A DNA stretch of 24,225 nt from a virus: positions 1 to 24,225 of the IMG/VR virus record IMGVR_UViG_3300036781_000818. One strand, 5' to 3'. Positions 1 to 8,338 of this stretch are shown piece after piece; position 1 is the first letter of the stretch; each line of letters opens with the position of its first letter. A program made the position numbers and the translations under genes. Below the pieces are notes generated by a model, which was not told where the DNA came from, ran no database searches, and was given only the letters and a program-made list of their open reading frames with translations.

Positions 1-138
1 TTACGCCGTCACGAAGGCGTCGGCGGTCTGCTGGTTGGCGTTCCAGTGCGGATGGAACGCGGCGAGCTTGTCGGCGATGTTGCTGTCCATCTTCCGCCGC
101 GCCTCGTCGATGGTCATCTGCTGGCCGTCGAACGTCAT
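1..138 (-). CDS. Small hypothetical protein, 45 aa
   Basis: The stop codon TAA lies exactly at the window edge (bases 3-1). The frame runs back to an ATG at 138, with an alternative GTG at 144. The product begins MTFDGQQMTIDEARRKMD and ends with a Gln/Thr/Ala-rich tail; it is hydrophilic and probably helical. I do not recognise a family. The reading looks protein-like (Asp, Glu, Lys and aromatic residues mixed) rather than the Arg/Ala-rich pattern of antisense frames here. The ATG overlaps the TGA of a possible upstream ORF as ATGA, the coupling used through this operon. No strong Shine-Dalgarno is visible. It is the last gene seen of the tail-fiber end of the late operon. Confidence 0.45.
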   Translation of the reverse strand: MTFDGQQMTIDEARRKMDSNIADKLAAFHPHWNANQQTADAFVTA

Positions 139-275
139 CCGCACGGGCTGCCCTGGTTGGGTTCCCGACGCGCCGCCCTCGGTGCCGCCAGGTCTCGCTC
201 AGTCATCGATCTGCTCCGTGTTGATGTCGTGACCGCGCCCTCAGCAACGCGCGAGGGCGGCGCAGGCTGCGTCAC
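135..275 (-). CDS. Possible small ORF linking two small genes
   Basis: A GTG at 275 overlaps the stop of the small membrane protein as GTGA, and the ORF ends in a TGA overlapping the next ATG as ATGA. An internal ATG at 206 is preceded by GGAG and could be the real start (23 aa). The translation is rich in Arg, Ala and Pro, as non-coding frames of this high-GC DNA are, and resembles nothing I know. Only the overlap chain supports it. If it is not a gene, 139-271 is a short spacer holding the inverted repeat cgccctc/gagggcg. Confidence 0.2.
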   Translation of the reverse strand: MTQPAPPSRVAEGAVTTSTRSRSMTERDLAAPRAARREPNQGSPCG

Positions 276-451
276 CACGCGATGCAGCAGCCGGTGGCGC
301 GCGACAGGATCAGCAGCGCGGCGACGACGACCACCAGCGCCTGCAGCGGCCGCTTAATGTAGGGCGGCGGCGGCGGCGGGATCAGCTCGACCGCGTAGAG
401 CAGCAGCGCCATCACGATCAGGACGATGATGATGATAATCACGACGTTCAT
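272..451 (-). CDS. Small two-helix membrane protein (Thivi_2564-like)
   Basis: This 59-aa protein starts at an ATG at 451 with AAGGAG seven bases upstream, and overlaps the previous stop as ATGA. Residues 2-24 are almost entirely Ile, Val, Leu and Ala. A run of six prolines (25-30) and a short YIKRP turn follow. Residues 36-50 form a second Val/Ala/Leu helix, and the tail carries two adjacent cysteines. This helix-turn-KR-helix layout matches the small Thivi_2564-type inner-membrane proteins widespread in proteobacteria, whose function is unknown. Its place just after the tail fibers is where many phages carry lysis or membrane accessory genes. A pinholin-like role is possible but not shown. 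Confidence 0.6.
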   Translation of the reverse strand: MNVVIIIIIVLIVMALLLYAVELIPPPPPPYIKRPLQALVVVVAALLILSRATGCCIAW

Positions 452-690
452 GGCTGGCTCCTTTCCGCCTCAGGTGGTGCCTCGGGGACCGACATCGCGC
501 TGATCGCGGCATCCGCCACGGCCCACTTGGTGCCGGGCGCGCCGAGCGTTCCGCCGGTCACACGCACCATCGCTTCGGTGCTGGTGTTGCTTTCGCGCCA
601 TGCCCAGCCGGTCAGCGAGTTGCCGCCTGAGAGGATCGTTACTTGGATGGCGTCCTGTTCACCGATCGGGAGGTATTTGCTGATGTCCAT
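448..690 (-). CDS. Hypothetical protein following the tail fiber
   Basis: The 80-aa product starts at an ATG at 690, preceded by GAGGGAG on the minus strand at good spacing and 12 bases after the tail-fiber stop. The centre (residues 13-60) alternates Thr, Val, Gly and Trp in a beta-rich pattern including GGNSLTGWAWRES, and the tail is acidic and Pro/Ala-rich. No catalytic motif or membrane segment is seen. Its position suggests a fiber-associated or fiber-assembly protein, but I do not recognise the family. Translation is coupled to the membrane protein downstream through an ATGA overlap. Confidence 0.6.
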   Translation of the reverse strand: MDISKYLPIGEQDAIQVTILSGGNSLTGWAWRESNTSTEAMVRVTGGTLGAPGTKWAVADAAISAMSVPEAPPEAERSQP

Positions 691-702
691 GCCGATGCTC
701 CC

Positions 703-1773
703 TCAGAGCTTGATGTGCATTTTCTGGTAGGCGGTGGGCGGCATGACTAGCGCGTGCGTGTGACCGTCACCCGCCATCACCCAGCCACCAGGCGGCGGGC
801 CGAGGCCTTGCGGGTTATCGCTGGGTCCGGTGCGCGGTGTCTCAGACGTGCCCACCGTGTCGCCGGGATTGTGCGCCGTCAGGCCGGCGCCAGCTGGCGG
901 TCCCGCAACGCCGATTAGGCGGCTCAACACCTTGGGCAGGCTGAGCGCCTTGTGCGCTCCCCAATCAGCGGCGGCCGACGCGCCCTTGCCGCCCGCGATG
1001 GTGCAGTTGGCGTTGGGCCAGAACAGATTGAACAGGTCGATGCAGTCGGCGTTGGCGCGCGTCGTGCCAGCCGACGACGCGTCGCCGATGGTGCCGTCGT
1101 CCATGATGATCCAGCCGACCGAAGGCACGGTGCGATAGCTCAGCACGGTGTCGCCCGTCTGCCAGCCGCCCGCTGGCCCAGGTTGGCCGGGCGGTCCCTG
1201 CACGCCGGTGCCGATCTCGCGGATCGTCATGGTGCAACGCTGGATGCCACCGCCGAGGCGATAGGCGTCGACGCCGTTCACGTAGCAGCCTTGACCGTTC
1301 GCGCCGCCGCCGCGAACCGTGAAAGTGTGCGGCCCCACCGCGAGCACCCCCTGCCAGCGCGCGCGGAGGAACGCGCCCCATTGCGTGTTGCAGACCATTG
1401 CGCACTGCGCGACGGCGGGAGCCGCGCCGTCGACGAAGATGCCCGCGACGCACCACACGGCCGCGCCGCCGGCGCCGAACGGCATGTCCACATCGACCTC
1501 GATGGGGTGGGTCGCGTCGAGCGCCGTGAAGGTGCGGTTGAAGATTTCGGTGCCGTGCGTGATCTGCATCACGTTGTCGCCGACCGTCCACGACGCGTTG
1601 CAGAGCTGCTTGGCGTTGAACGTGTCGTAGGTCGGCGCGGCGGTGGAACCCGCGATCACGCCGCTCGTGCCGTAGACGATCCAGGCGGTGCCGTCCCACT
1701 GATAGGTGACGCTGTTGGGTGCCGCGAACAGCTGATTGAGGGCCGGCGCGTTGGGGAAATCGATGGCGGCCAT
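703..1773 (-). CDS. Tail fiber protein with collagen-like and tail-collar-like segments
   Basis: The 356-aa product starts at an ATG at 1773 that shares one base with the preceding stop (TGATG), and AGGAG lies just upstream. Residues 1-35 contain the FPNAP...YQWDGTAW pattern common at the N-terminus of phage fiber proteins. A cysteine-rich beta region spans about 58-180. A short collagen-like stretch (GPPGQPGPA, 193-201) leads into a collar-like domain (about 216-290) with GWIIMDDGTIG, TTRANAD, LFNLFW and GASAAADWGAHKALSLP. The C-terminus has GDGHTH and MPPTAYQKMHIKL, typical of fiber tips. It probably trimerises and contacts the host surface. Paired with the gene before it, it is the likely receptor-range determinant beside J. 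Confidence 0.8.
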   Translation of the reverse strand: MAAIDFPNAPALNQLFAAPNSVTYQWDGTAWIVYGTSGVIAGSTAAPTYDTFNAKQLCNASWTVGDNVMQITHGTEIFNRTFTALDATHPIEVDVDMPFGAGGAAVWCVAGIFVDGAAPAVAQCAMVCNTQWGAFLRARWQGVLAVGPHTFTVRGGGANGQGCYVNGVDAYRLGGGIQRCTMTIREIGTGVQGPPGQPGPAGGWQTGDTVLSYRTVPSVGWIIMDDGTIGDASSAGTTRANADCIDLFNLFWPNANCTIAGGKGASAAADWGAHKALSLPKVLSRLIGVAGPPAGAGLTAHNPGDTVGTSETPRTGPSDNPQGLGPPPGGWVMAGDGHTHALVMPPTAYQKMHIKL

Positions 1774-2864
1774 CAGGCGATCTCCTCGATCTGGAAGAAC
1801 GAGTTGCCGACGCCGCCGAAGTGCTGCGCCGAGGCGGATGATCCGTTGAGCCAGATGGTGCCGCTGGTCGAATTCGCGCCCGCCCGGATGCTGAAATTCG
1901 TCGCGACGGCGGCCGCTGCCGGAGTGATGAAGTCGATCTCGGCGAAGCCCATGATGTTCGCGCCGCCAACCCAATTGCCCGACGCGACGAGCGATTGCGC
2001 GCCAGCGTCGCGGAACAGCGCGATGCTCACCACGTCGTTCTGATCGCAATTGTATTGAGCCTTGCAGCGGACGCGCAGTTTGCTGCTGGCAAACTTCGGC
2101 GTGATGGCGAGCGGGGCGAACATCTGCATACCGTTCGCCGTCGTCGGGCGATTGGCGACCGGCATCGTCGGCGCGCCCGGCAAGGCGACGATGGCCTGCG
2201 TATCGAGCCGCGCCGTCTGCAGGATGGTGCCCGGCACAGGCGGTCCCTGCGGCGGCGAGCACGGCACCCACTGCGCCGAGGTGCCGTCGTTGTAGTATAC
2301 GAACAGCACGCCCGTGTCGGACTTCCACCAGAGCTGGTTCGGTCCCGGCCCAGCCGGTGGCGCGGTGCCGACATAGGTGCCGAGCGGGATGCCACTCGAG
2401 CCCGACAGATCGGCGATGATCTTGCCGTCGCGGGTCATGACGATACCGGGCGCGATCTCGACGCCCGCGTCGGTGTATGGCGCGAATTTCAACGTGCCAT
2501 CGGCCAGCACAGTCGAGCGCCAGTCCTTCTGGTCGGCAGCGTTGCCGGTGGCGTTCCAGCGCATCGAGGGCAGCGCGGCGGCCTGCGCGAGCAGCATGCC
2601 GCTCTGCATCGTGATCGCGCCGGTCGTGGTGTCGTAGCCGAACACCGCCACGTCGCCGACGGTCGGCCCCATGTAGACATTGACGAGCCAGTTGGTCGGG
2701 CCGCCCGTGTCGTTGATCCACATCATGCCGGGCACGGCGTAATCGGGGCGCGTCGGCCCGCGATGCCACGAGTGGATGGCATCGCGCCAGTTGTTGAGCA
2801 TGTCGGCGAGCTGCTCGCCCGTGTTCACGAACGGGTCGATGGTCCCGAAGTCGTACTGGCTCAT
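1773..2864 (-). CDS. Tail fiber or accessory tail protein
   Basis: The 363-aa protein starts at an ATG at 2864, overlapping the J stop as ATGA. Residues 1-75 contain NTGEQLADMLNNWRDAIHS and a WINDTGGPTNW segment, a type seen in phage proteins encoded just after J. A middle region has VMTRDGKIIADLSG and a short Pro/Gly linker (about 200-215). The C-terminal 130 residues are beta-rich with many Asn, Ser and Gly, consistent with a fiber shaft or receptor-binding head. No enzyme motif is seen. A structural fiber role is inferred from position and composition. The large C-terminal domain shows no recognisable family. Confidence 0.7.
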   Translation of the reverse strand: MSQYDFGTIDPFVNTGEQLADMLNNWRDAIHSWHRGPTRPDYAVPGMMWINDTGGPTNWLVNVYMGPTVGDVAVFGYDTTTGAITMQSGMLLAQAAALPSMRWNATGNAADQKDWRSTVLADGTLKFAPYTDAGVEIAPGIVMTRDGKIIADLSGSSGIPLGTYVGTAPPAGPGPNQLWWKSDTGVLFVYYNDGTSAQWVPCSPPQGPPVPGTILQTARLDTQAIVALPGAPTMPVANRPTTANGMQMFAPLAITPKFASSKLRVRCKAQYNCDQNDVVSIALFRDAGAQSLVASGNWVGGANIMGFAEIDFITPAAAAVATNFSIRAGANSTSGTIWLNGSSASAQHFGGVGNSFFQIEEIA

Positions 2865-5800
2865 GCGTGGCCCCCGTACCCTTGCACGAAGTAATCGATG
2901 GAGCCGCCCGCCACGGGCGCGCCTGTGGCGTCGCGGTGCTCGATCTTGAAGTGATCGCGGTCGCTCTCGATGAGGACGATGTTGCCGCCCGCCGAAAGGT
3001 CCTGCCGCGCGGTGAGCTGCACGGTCGGCGTGGCGGCGAAGCCGTGCGCATAGACGACGATCAGGTGGCCCGTGCCATCGAGCGCGGCGTCGTTGCCGCT
3101 GATCGAGCGCGTCGGTATCTCGACGTGCACCTCGGCCTGCATCATGCGCAGCGTCGTCGCGAGATCGTAGACCGCGCCGACCAGCCGCCACTCGAAGGCG
3201 CGGCCGGTGATCAGCGTCGACTTGAGCGGCGTCCAATCGCGGTACTCGACGGCATCCTGACTGACGCGCATCTCGATGTGGGCATCCCACTGATCCGAGG
3301 TGTTGCTCGCCAGCGGCTTGGCAGAGGCCAGCGGCACCCAAGTGACCATCGCGCCGGGCACGCCCGTCGCCAGTGGGTCGGCGCTCGCCAGCGGCACCCA
3401 ATCCGCCATCACGGTGCCGGTGAACGAGCCGTGCCCCTCGAGGAGCGCGACAATCGACACGTTGCTGACGAGCCCGATGTCGAGGTTCGCGGCGAAGCCG
3501 TACACGTCGAGCCGCGTCGGCGACTGGTTGACCGCCAGCGCCCGACCGCCGGGGAACACGCCAGCCGGGATGGGCTCGGGCTCGCGGGGCGGCGGCATCC
3601 ACAGCTCGTCGCCCACGCGATGCCAGTAGTTGCTGAGGTCGCCCGCCCAGTTGGGCTGCTCTGCCTCGACCGCGATCTGCACCGCCTCGCTAGCCTGCTG
3701 CAGCAGGATGGCGAGCGCGTAGTCGACGCTCTCCTGTCCGAGGCTGTCGATGGCCTTGACCATGAACGTGCCAGCGCGCGTCGGCGTGGTGACTTGCGTC
3801 GTGTTGCGGTCGACGCGGGCAATCGAGGTCGTCGCGTTTTCCCAGACCGCCGAGCCATCGGTGCGCGGCGACCACTTCACCCAATACATCACCACGTCGA
3901 TGTCGGGCGACGCGACCCACGTCAGCGTGGTCGTCGTGCCCTGCGGCGTGATGTAGAGCGCGCCGGGCGCGGCGGGCTTCGCGGTCAGCCCAATCGGCGT
4001 GAAGTTGTACGTGATCGGCTGCGCGCGCCGACCGAGATTGTCGAAGCCGGTCAGCGTGGCGACCCACTGACCCTGCCGCATCAGCGGCACGTCCTGCGCG
4101 ATGCCGATCACCTGCGCATAGCGGCGATAGTCGGCGGCCGGGCCGCTGAGCTCCAGCATGTAGTTGCGCACGCGCGGGTCGGGCGACGCCTGCCACGACA
4201 TGACGACGCCGAATTGCGGCCAGCCCGAGCCGTCGAGGTAGATGTATTCGTTGTGTGTAAGGTCGCTCGGAGACTGCAGCGGACCGGTCGGGATCAGCGA
4301 AAACGGCGGCGGCGGGATCAGCACGCCGTTGTCGACGTAGTCGCATTTCTCCTCGTGGTGCTCGGTCGCGACGATCTCGTAGCTCCCCTTGCCGCGATCC
4401 GTGATGCCCGCGATGCGCCAGTGCGTCGGCTCGACCGACGCGCTCGACGCCATCCAGTTGCAGCCCGCATCCATGCCCGGCTGCTTGCCGACCACAGTCA
4501 CCTGATTGTCGGGCAGCACGGCCTGGACGTGGCACGCGATCACGCGCGGCGTCTCGCCTTCGGCGGCGTTGCCCACGGTGACGTAGATCGTCCACGCGGC
4601 CGGGCTCGCCGCCATCTCGGTGGGGAAGCTGTCGAGCGTCAGCGTGTCGGTGCCGTCGTCGGCGAGCAGTCGCCCGGCAAGGCGCGCCCCGACGCGGCTC
4701 GGGTCGCTGATGGCGACGATCTCGCCCGGTCGCAGATCGGCATTTTCGAGGCCGACGCGGAAGGTGACGACCTCAGTCTCGAATTGGTTGGTGTAGACGA
4801 GCCAGCGACCGAAGCGGATCGCCTGACCGCGCACCGTGCAGCCGAAGGCGGTCTGCTGCGTCTCGCGATAGCCCTGCTTGGCGATCAACGCGGTGTCCTG
4901 CACCAGCTCGACGGTCGCGTTGTACTCGTCGCTCGGGTCGTTCCACGTCACCGCCGCAGCGGTCCAGCGCGAGCGATAGTCCGCGCCCTGATAGTCGAAG
5001 ATGCCGCTTTCGACATCGGCCGGGCCGAACAGCCGCGTCGGCGGACCCATGCGGCGATCCTGCACGAGGAACACCGTGCCGTTGCTCCAGTAGAGCAGCG
5101 CCAGCATCGACGAGGCCACAGCGTTGAGGACGGTGTAGGCGTCCTGCCGGGTGTTGATGACGCAGTTGCACAGCCAGCGGGGCTGCAGGCCGCCGAGCCC
5201 GTCAGGCACCAGCTCGTCGTTGGCGACGGCCGTCTCGTAAAAGCTCCACTTGTCGACCGCCTGCACGTCGAGGAAGCGGCCTAGGCCCCAGCGTTCGTTG
5301 GTGAGCAGGCCGTACAGCACCCACGCCGGGTTGTTCGTCCACGCCTGCTGGAAGGTGCCGTCCCAATCGCCGCTATAGGTCCGAGCGCGCGGATCGTAGT
5401 TGCTTGGGATGTCGAGCAGCAGCCCGTCGAGCAGATAGCCGCGCTGCGGCGGCGACGGGAAATTCTCGGCGTCGATGGTCATCGCCGCCACGGCGGTGTC
5501 GTCGTAGCTGATCGTGCCGTCCGTGATCTCGACGTAGCTGGACCAGAAGATGTCGTTTTGGGTTTGCGGCCCGTGCTCGGGATCGACGCGGCTCATGCGC
5601 ATCTGGATCGAGCCGGTCGTGTACGGCAGCTGCACGCGGACGGCGCGCTCATACGGCGACATCGTCTTGCCGCTGATCTGCTCGGTGACGACGTTGAACC
5701 ACGGGCCGCCGTCGACCGAGAGGTCGAACGTGTACGTCACGCTGGCGTTGGTTACATCGCCCTGATCGGTCTGCCCGTACAGGCCGTTGAGCCGCACGAT

Positions 5801-6259
5801 GTAGCGCACCGCCGACAGCGGCACGTTGAGCGCGCGCACGCTGTACTGCCCGGTATGCAGCTGCACCCCGACCGAGAACGGAGCCTCGCTCATGGGGTAG
5901 CCGGGGATCGGGTCTTGGCTCGGGTAGCCCTGCCGGAAGTAGGCTTCCTTGATGTTGAATTGCGGGTTGCCCGCGCTGTCCATTGCGGGCGTGCCGTCGA
6001 GGAACAGGCCCTGCAGCGGCGAGATCGGCGCGCTGCTCGCACCGTAGATCGGCCCCTCGCTCAGCACCTCGAGGAGACGCACCGTCGCCATGCTGCGCAG
6101 CGTGTTGGGCGCGATCTGTGGCTGGTGCTGGCTGCTCGACCCGCCACCGCCGCCCTTGCCCCCGCCCTTGGCCGCGACCCTCGTCGCTCTCGGATCGGGC
6201 ACCGAGTAGACGCGCACGCCCGCCTCGTCGCGACGACGACGGATCAGGGAAACGGCCAC
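2861..6259 (-). CDS. J: Host specificity protein J (tail tip)
   Basis: This 1132-aa protein has the size and position of lambda gpJ, the central tail-tip protein that contacts the receptor. The start is a GTG at 6259 with a perfect GGAGGT five bases upstream; that Shine-Dalgarno lies inside the glycine codons at the end of gene I, and the genes overlap by 16 bases. A Gly/Lys/Ser linker (about 30-45) precedes TVRLLEVLSEGPIYG, the usual start of the conserved J core. FN3-like repeats occupy roughly 640-830, including SLIPTGPLQSPSDLT and PAAPGALYITPQG. A short tandem repeat WVPLASA lies near 952-983. The C-terminus is beta-rich and probably variable. Confidence 0.92.
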   Translation of the reverse strand: MAVSLIRRRRDEAGVRVYSVPDPRATRVAAKGGGKGGGGGSSSQHQPQIAPNTLRSMATVRLLEVLSEGPIYGASSAPISPLQGLFLDGTPAMDSAGNPQFNIKEAYFRQGYPSQDPIPGYPMSEAPFSVGVQLHTGQYSVRALNVPLSAVRYIVRLNGLYGQTDQGDVTNASVTYTFDLSVDGGPWFNVVTEQISGKTMSPYERAVRVQLPYTTGSIQMRMSRVDPEHGPQTQNDIFWSSYVEITDGTISYDDTAVAAMTIDAENFPSPPQRGYLLDGLLLDIPSNYDPRARTYSGDWDGTFQQAWTNNPAWVLYGLLTNERWGLGRFLDVQAVDKWSFYETAVANDELVPDGLGGLQPRWLCNCVINTRQDAYTVLNAVASSMLALLYWSNGTVFLVQDRRMGPPTRLFGPADVESGIFDYQGADYRSRWTAAAVTWNDPSDEYNATVELVQDTALIAKQGYRETQQTAFGCTVRGQAIRFGRWLVYTNQFETEVVTFRVGLENADLRPGEIVAISDPSRVGARLAGRLLADDGTDTLTLDSFPTEMAASPAAWTIYVTVGNAAEGETPRVIACHVQAVLPDNQVTVVGKQPGMDAGCNWMASSASVEPTHWRIAGITDRGKGSYEIVATEHHEEKCDYVDNGVLIPPPPFSLIPTGPLQSPSDLTHNEYIYLDGSGWPQFGVVMSWQASPDPRVRNYMLELSGPAADYRRYAQVIGIAQDVPLMRQGQWVATLTGFDNLGRRAQPITYNFTPIGLTAKPAAPGALYITPQGTTTTLTWVASPDIDVVMYWVKWSPRTDGSAVWENATTSIARVDRNTTQVTTPTRAGTFMVKAIDSLGQESVDYALAILLQQASEAVQIAVEAEQPNWAGDLSNYWHRVGDELWMPPPREPEPIPAGVFPGGRALAVNQSPTRLDVYGFAANLDIGLVSNVSIVALLEGHGSFTGTVMADWVPLASADPLATGVPGAMVTWVPLASAKPLASNTSDQWDAHIEMRVSQDAVEYRDWTPLKSTLITGRAFEWRLVGAVYDLATTLRMMQAEVHVEIPTRSISGNDAALDGTGHLIVVYAHGFAATPTVQLTARQDLSAGGNIVLIESDRDHFKIEHRDATGAPVAGGSIDYFVQGYGGHA

Positions 6260-6912
6260 TTGCCACCTCCGCCGCTGCCGGGCGTCTCGCCGGTCGGGAT
6301 GTCCTCGGCGTTCAAGCCCGCGCCGATGACGACGGAGCCGGTTAGATGGGTGCCGAACACCAGCGGCACGGGGCCGCCCTGCTGGCTGTTGTTGCTCACG
6401 CCGTTGAACAGAAACGACGGCCGGTCGTCGGGCCGAGCTCGATCGGTCGCCGCGTCCGAGCTGGGCGGCTGCGTGAGCAGCGAGCTGATACCGCCCAGGA
6501 TCATGGACGCACCCAGCAGCACGACCGAGCCGTACGACATGCCGAGCGCGAGAGGCGTGGCGAACGCCGCCGCCAGGCCACCCGTCGCGACGATGGCCGC
6601 GCCGATCAGCACCACGCCGACGATGATCCCGGCGATGCCCTTGCCGTCGCCACCACCGCGCGGGCGCGTGGCGGGCACGAAATGGATGGGCTGGCTGCCC
6701 GCGTTCATGAGCAGCAGCTCGGGGTCGATGGCGTTGCGCAGTCGCGGCGGGCCGACGACGACGCGCCAGTTGCCTTCGCGGATCACCGAGCGCAGGCCGG
6801 GCCGTAGCGTGATCAGCGCGCGCACCGCCTCGGCCGGGCTCGACACGTCGATGCGGAAGTGGGTGCCGTACAGCCGCCCGGCAGCGCCGTAGAGGTAGAC
6901 ATCGCGGATCAT
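6244..6912 (-). CDS. I: Tail assembly protein I
   Basis: The 222-aa protein starts at an ATG at 6912, overlapping the K stop as ATGA, and sits between K and J exactly as lambda gene I does. The first 80 residues hold the conserved domain, with RDVYLYGAAGRLYGTHFRID, an EAVRAL helix and a PELLLMNAG segment. Residues 92-147 are strongly hydrophobic and Gly/Ala-rich (GIIVGVVLIGAAIVATGG), the membrane-like region typical of the family. The C-terminus ends in a Gly-rich stretch. Family members are needed for tail-tip assembly; the mechanism is not established. Confidence 0.88.
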   Translation of the reverse strand: MIRDVYLYGAAGRLYGTHFRIDVSSPAEAVRALITLRPGLRSVIREGNWRVVVGPPRLRNAIDPELLLMNAGSQPIHFVPATRPRGGGDGKGIAGIIVGVVLIGAAIVATGGLAAAFATPLALGMSYGSVVLLGASMILGGISSLLTQPPSSDAATDRARPDDRPSFLFNGVSNNSQQGGPVPLVFGTHLTGSVVIGAGLNAEDIPTGETPGSGGGGKWPFP

Positions 6913-7655
6913 GACCGGCGCACGGCGACCGAGATGTGCCGCACGTAACGGCTGCGCGGCACGAGCACCGAGAGGCGTGTCGGGTCGACCGGCTTGGTCC
7001 CGGCCGGGTGATGCAGGATCAGCTGGTCGTCCCAGACGACCGCACCGTGCATCGGCACTTCGTAGTTGAAGCGCATCAGCAGCCCATCGCCGGGGCGCGT
7101 CGCCTGGCTCGGGTCGATCTGGTGGAAACCCGCCTTCTCGAAGTTGTCGCGATAGAGATCGAGGCCGCGCGCCTTGCTCCACCAATCCCAATCGCGCGGG
7201 TAGTCGGGCAGATCGATGCCCTTGTCGGCGTAGTAGTCGCGGATCAGGGAGTAGCAGTCATGAACGCCGTGCCGAAAGCCGCGCCCGATCAGCGGCGCAC
7301 GCGGCAGCGCATCGCCCCACCAGAACAGGTCGTAGAGGGGCCAGCACATGACGACGAACGGGGTGCCGAGTTGCTGCTGGTAGCGCATGTCGCTGGCGCT
7401 CGGGCAGCCGAAGCCGTCCGGGTGGCTGTGAAAGAACACGTCCGCCATGGCGACGCGCAGGAGATCGTCGTCGCTCAGCGCGACATCCGCGCCCGGCTGG
7501 GTGCTGAGGTTGTCGAGCCGCACATACTCGCCACCCTCGACGATGCCCGCCGCCTCGTGCGGGTAGGCGTCGGCGGTGTGCTGCTTGGCCGCCTCGTGGA
7601 TCGCATCCGTCCAGGCCAAGGGGCGCGCCGGGCTGGTCGGGTTGGGTGCCTGCAT
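6909..7655 (-). CDS. K: Tail tip protein K: JAMM peptidase plus NlpC/P60 hydrolase
   Basis: The 248-aa protein has two domains. The N-terminal domain (about 12-110) has a JAMM/MPN metal site: Glu34 in PHEAAG, then His76-x-His78-x7-Ser86-x2-Asp89. The C-terminal domain (about 120-245) is NlpC/P60-like, with Cys134 in HDCYSLIRDYY, His203 in MHGAVVW and a further His pair at 215-216. This layout matches lambda gpK, a tail-tip component whose NlpC/P60 half is thought to cut peptidoglycan during entry. The start at 7655 shares one base with the L stop (TGATG). All expected catalytic residues are present, so both domains may be active. Confidence 0.92.
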   Translation of the reverse strand: MQAPNPTSPARPLAWTDAIHEAAKQHTADAYPHEAAGIVEGGEYVRLDNLSTQPGADVALSDDDLLRVAMADVFFHSHPDGFGCPSASDMRYQQQLGTPFVVMCWPLYDLFWWGDALPRAPLIGRGFRHGVHDCYSLIRDYYADKGIDLPDYPRDWDWWSKARGLDLYRDNFEKAGFHQIDPSQATRPGDGLLMRFNYEVPMHGAVVWDDQLILHHPAGTKPVDPTRLSVLVPRSRYVRHISVAVRRS

Positions 7656-8338
7656 CACTTCACCTTTCCGACGCCGGGGAAGAAGCGCGCAGGCAGCGGC
7701 TGCTGCCCGAAGCGCGCCAGACAGCCGTTGAGGTTGCGCGAGCACTGATCGTGCGCCGCGTCGGTCGGCTGGTTGCTGGTGTCGAAGTTGGCCGCGCCCG
7801 TGTAGGGACAGGTCGCCTTGCTGTAGTCGAACGCGCCGGCGACCGGGTCCCACGAGCGATAGAGATGGGTGCAAACGTCGCGCAGGATTTGGCGGCGCGG
7901 CAGCTGCGTGCCCTCGACATCCATGCGCGACGCCAGCTTGAAGGCGATGGCGACGGCGGTGTGGCTGGTCTTTTGCGCCACCACGAATTTGTCGCGCGTG
8001 ATGTAGGCGGCGGGATCGGGCGTGTCGCCGTCGTCGAGGAAGCGCCGCAGCGTCAGCAGGCGGACCAGCTCAGCGCCGACCAGCCCCTTGTAGCTGTCGA
8101 GCAGCAGATTGCCCGCGCCGTAGAGGTTGCTGATCGTCACGCTCGGCGTCGGGAACGCGCCGCGCGTCGTCATCTCGAAGCCCTGCGCGTCCATCGGCAG
8201 CGGCGAGTAGAGCTGGCCGCCCCACATGATCTCGTGCTCGGCGTCGCTGGCGCTGGTGAAGTAGAACCACGGTCCGCCGAGGCTGGTCGTGTCGAGCTGC
8301 CACAGCGTGATCAGGCCCTCGGTCGTGAGACTGGTCAT
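7655..8338 (-). CDS. L: Minor tail protein L, predicted iron-sulfur protein
   Basis: The 227-aa product follows M with an ATGA overlap, matching lambda gene order M-L-K-I-J. The N-terminal half (about 10-140) carries the beta-rich L domain with LWQLDTTSLGG and GFEMTTRGAFPTP. The C-terminal half has four cysteines at 155, 177, 199 and 206; the last three are spaced 22 and 7 residues apart, close to the spacing in lambda gpL. Lambda gpL is known to bind a [4Fe-4S] cluster through four C-terminal cysteines. The same chemistry here is inferred from that conservation. The protein belongs to the tail-tip complex. Confidence 0.88.
   Translation of the reverse strand: MTSLTTEGLITLWQLDTTSLGGPWFYFTSASDAEHEIMWGGQLYSPLPMDAQGFEMTTRGAFPTPSVTISNLYGAGNLLLDSYKGLVGAELVRLLTLRRFLDDGDTPDPAAYITRDKFVVAQKTSHTAVAIAFKLASRMDVEGTQLPRRQILRDVCTHLYRSWDPVAGAFDYSKATCPYTGAANFDTSNQPTDAAHDQCSRNLNGCLARFGQQPLPARFFPGVGKVK

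Noticed and set aside
2867-5284. Long plus-strand ORF (805 aa) antisense to J
   Set aside because: Arg/Ala/Asp/His-rich translation with no domain pattern; J on the other strand is clearly conserved. It is a high-GC shadow frame.
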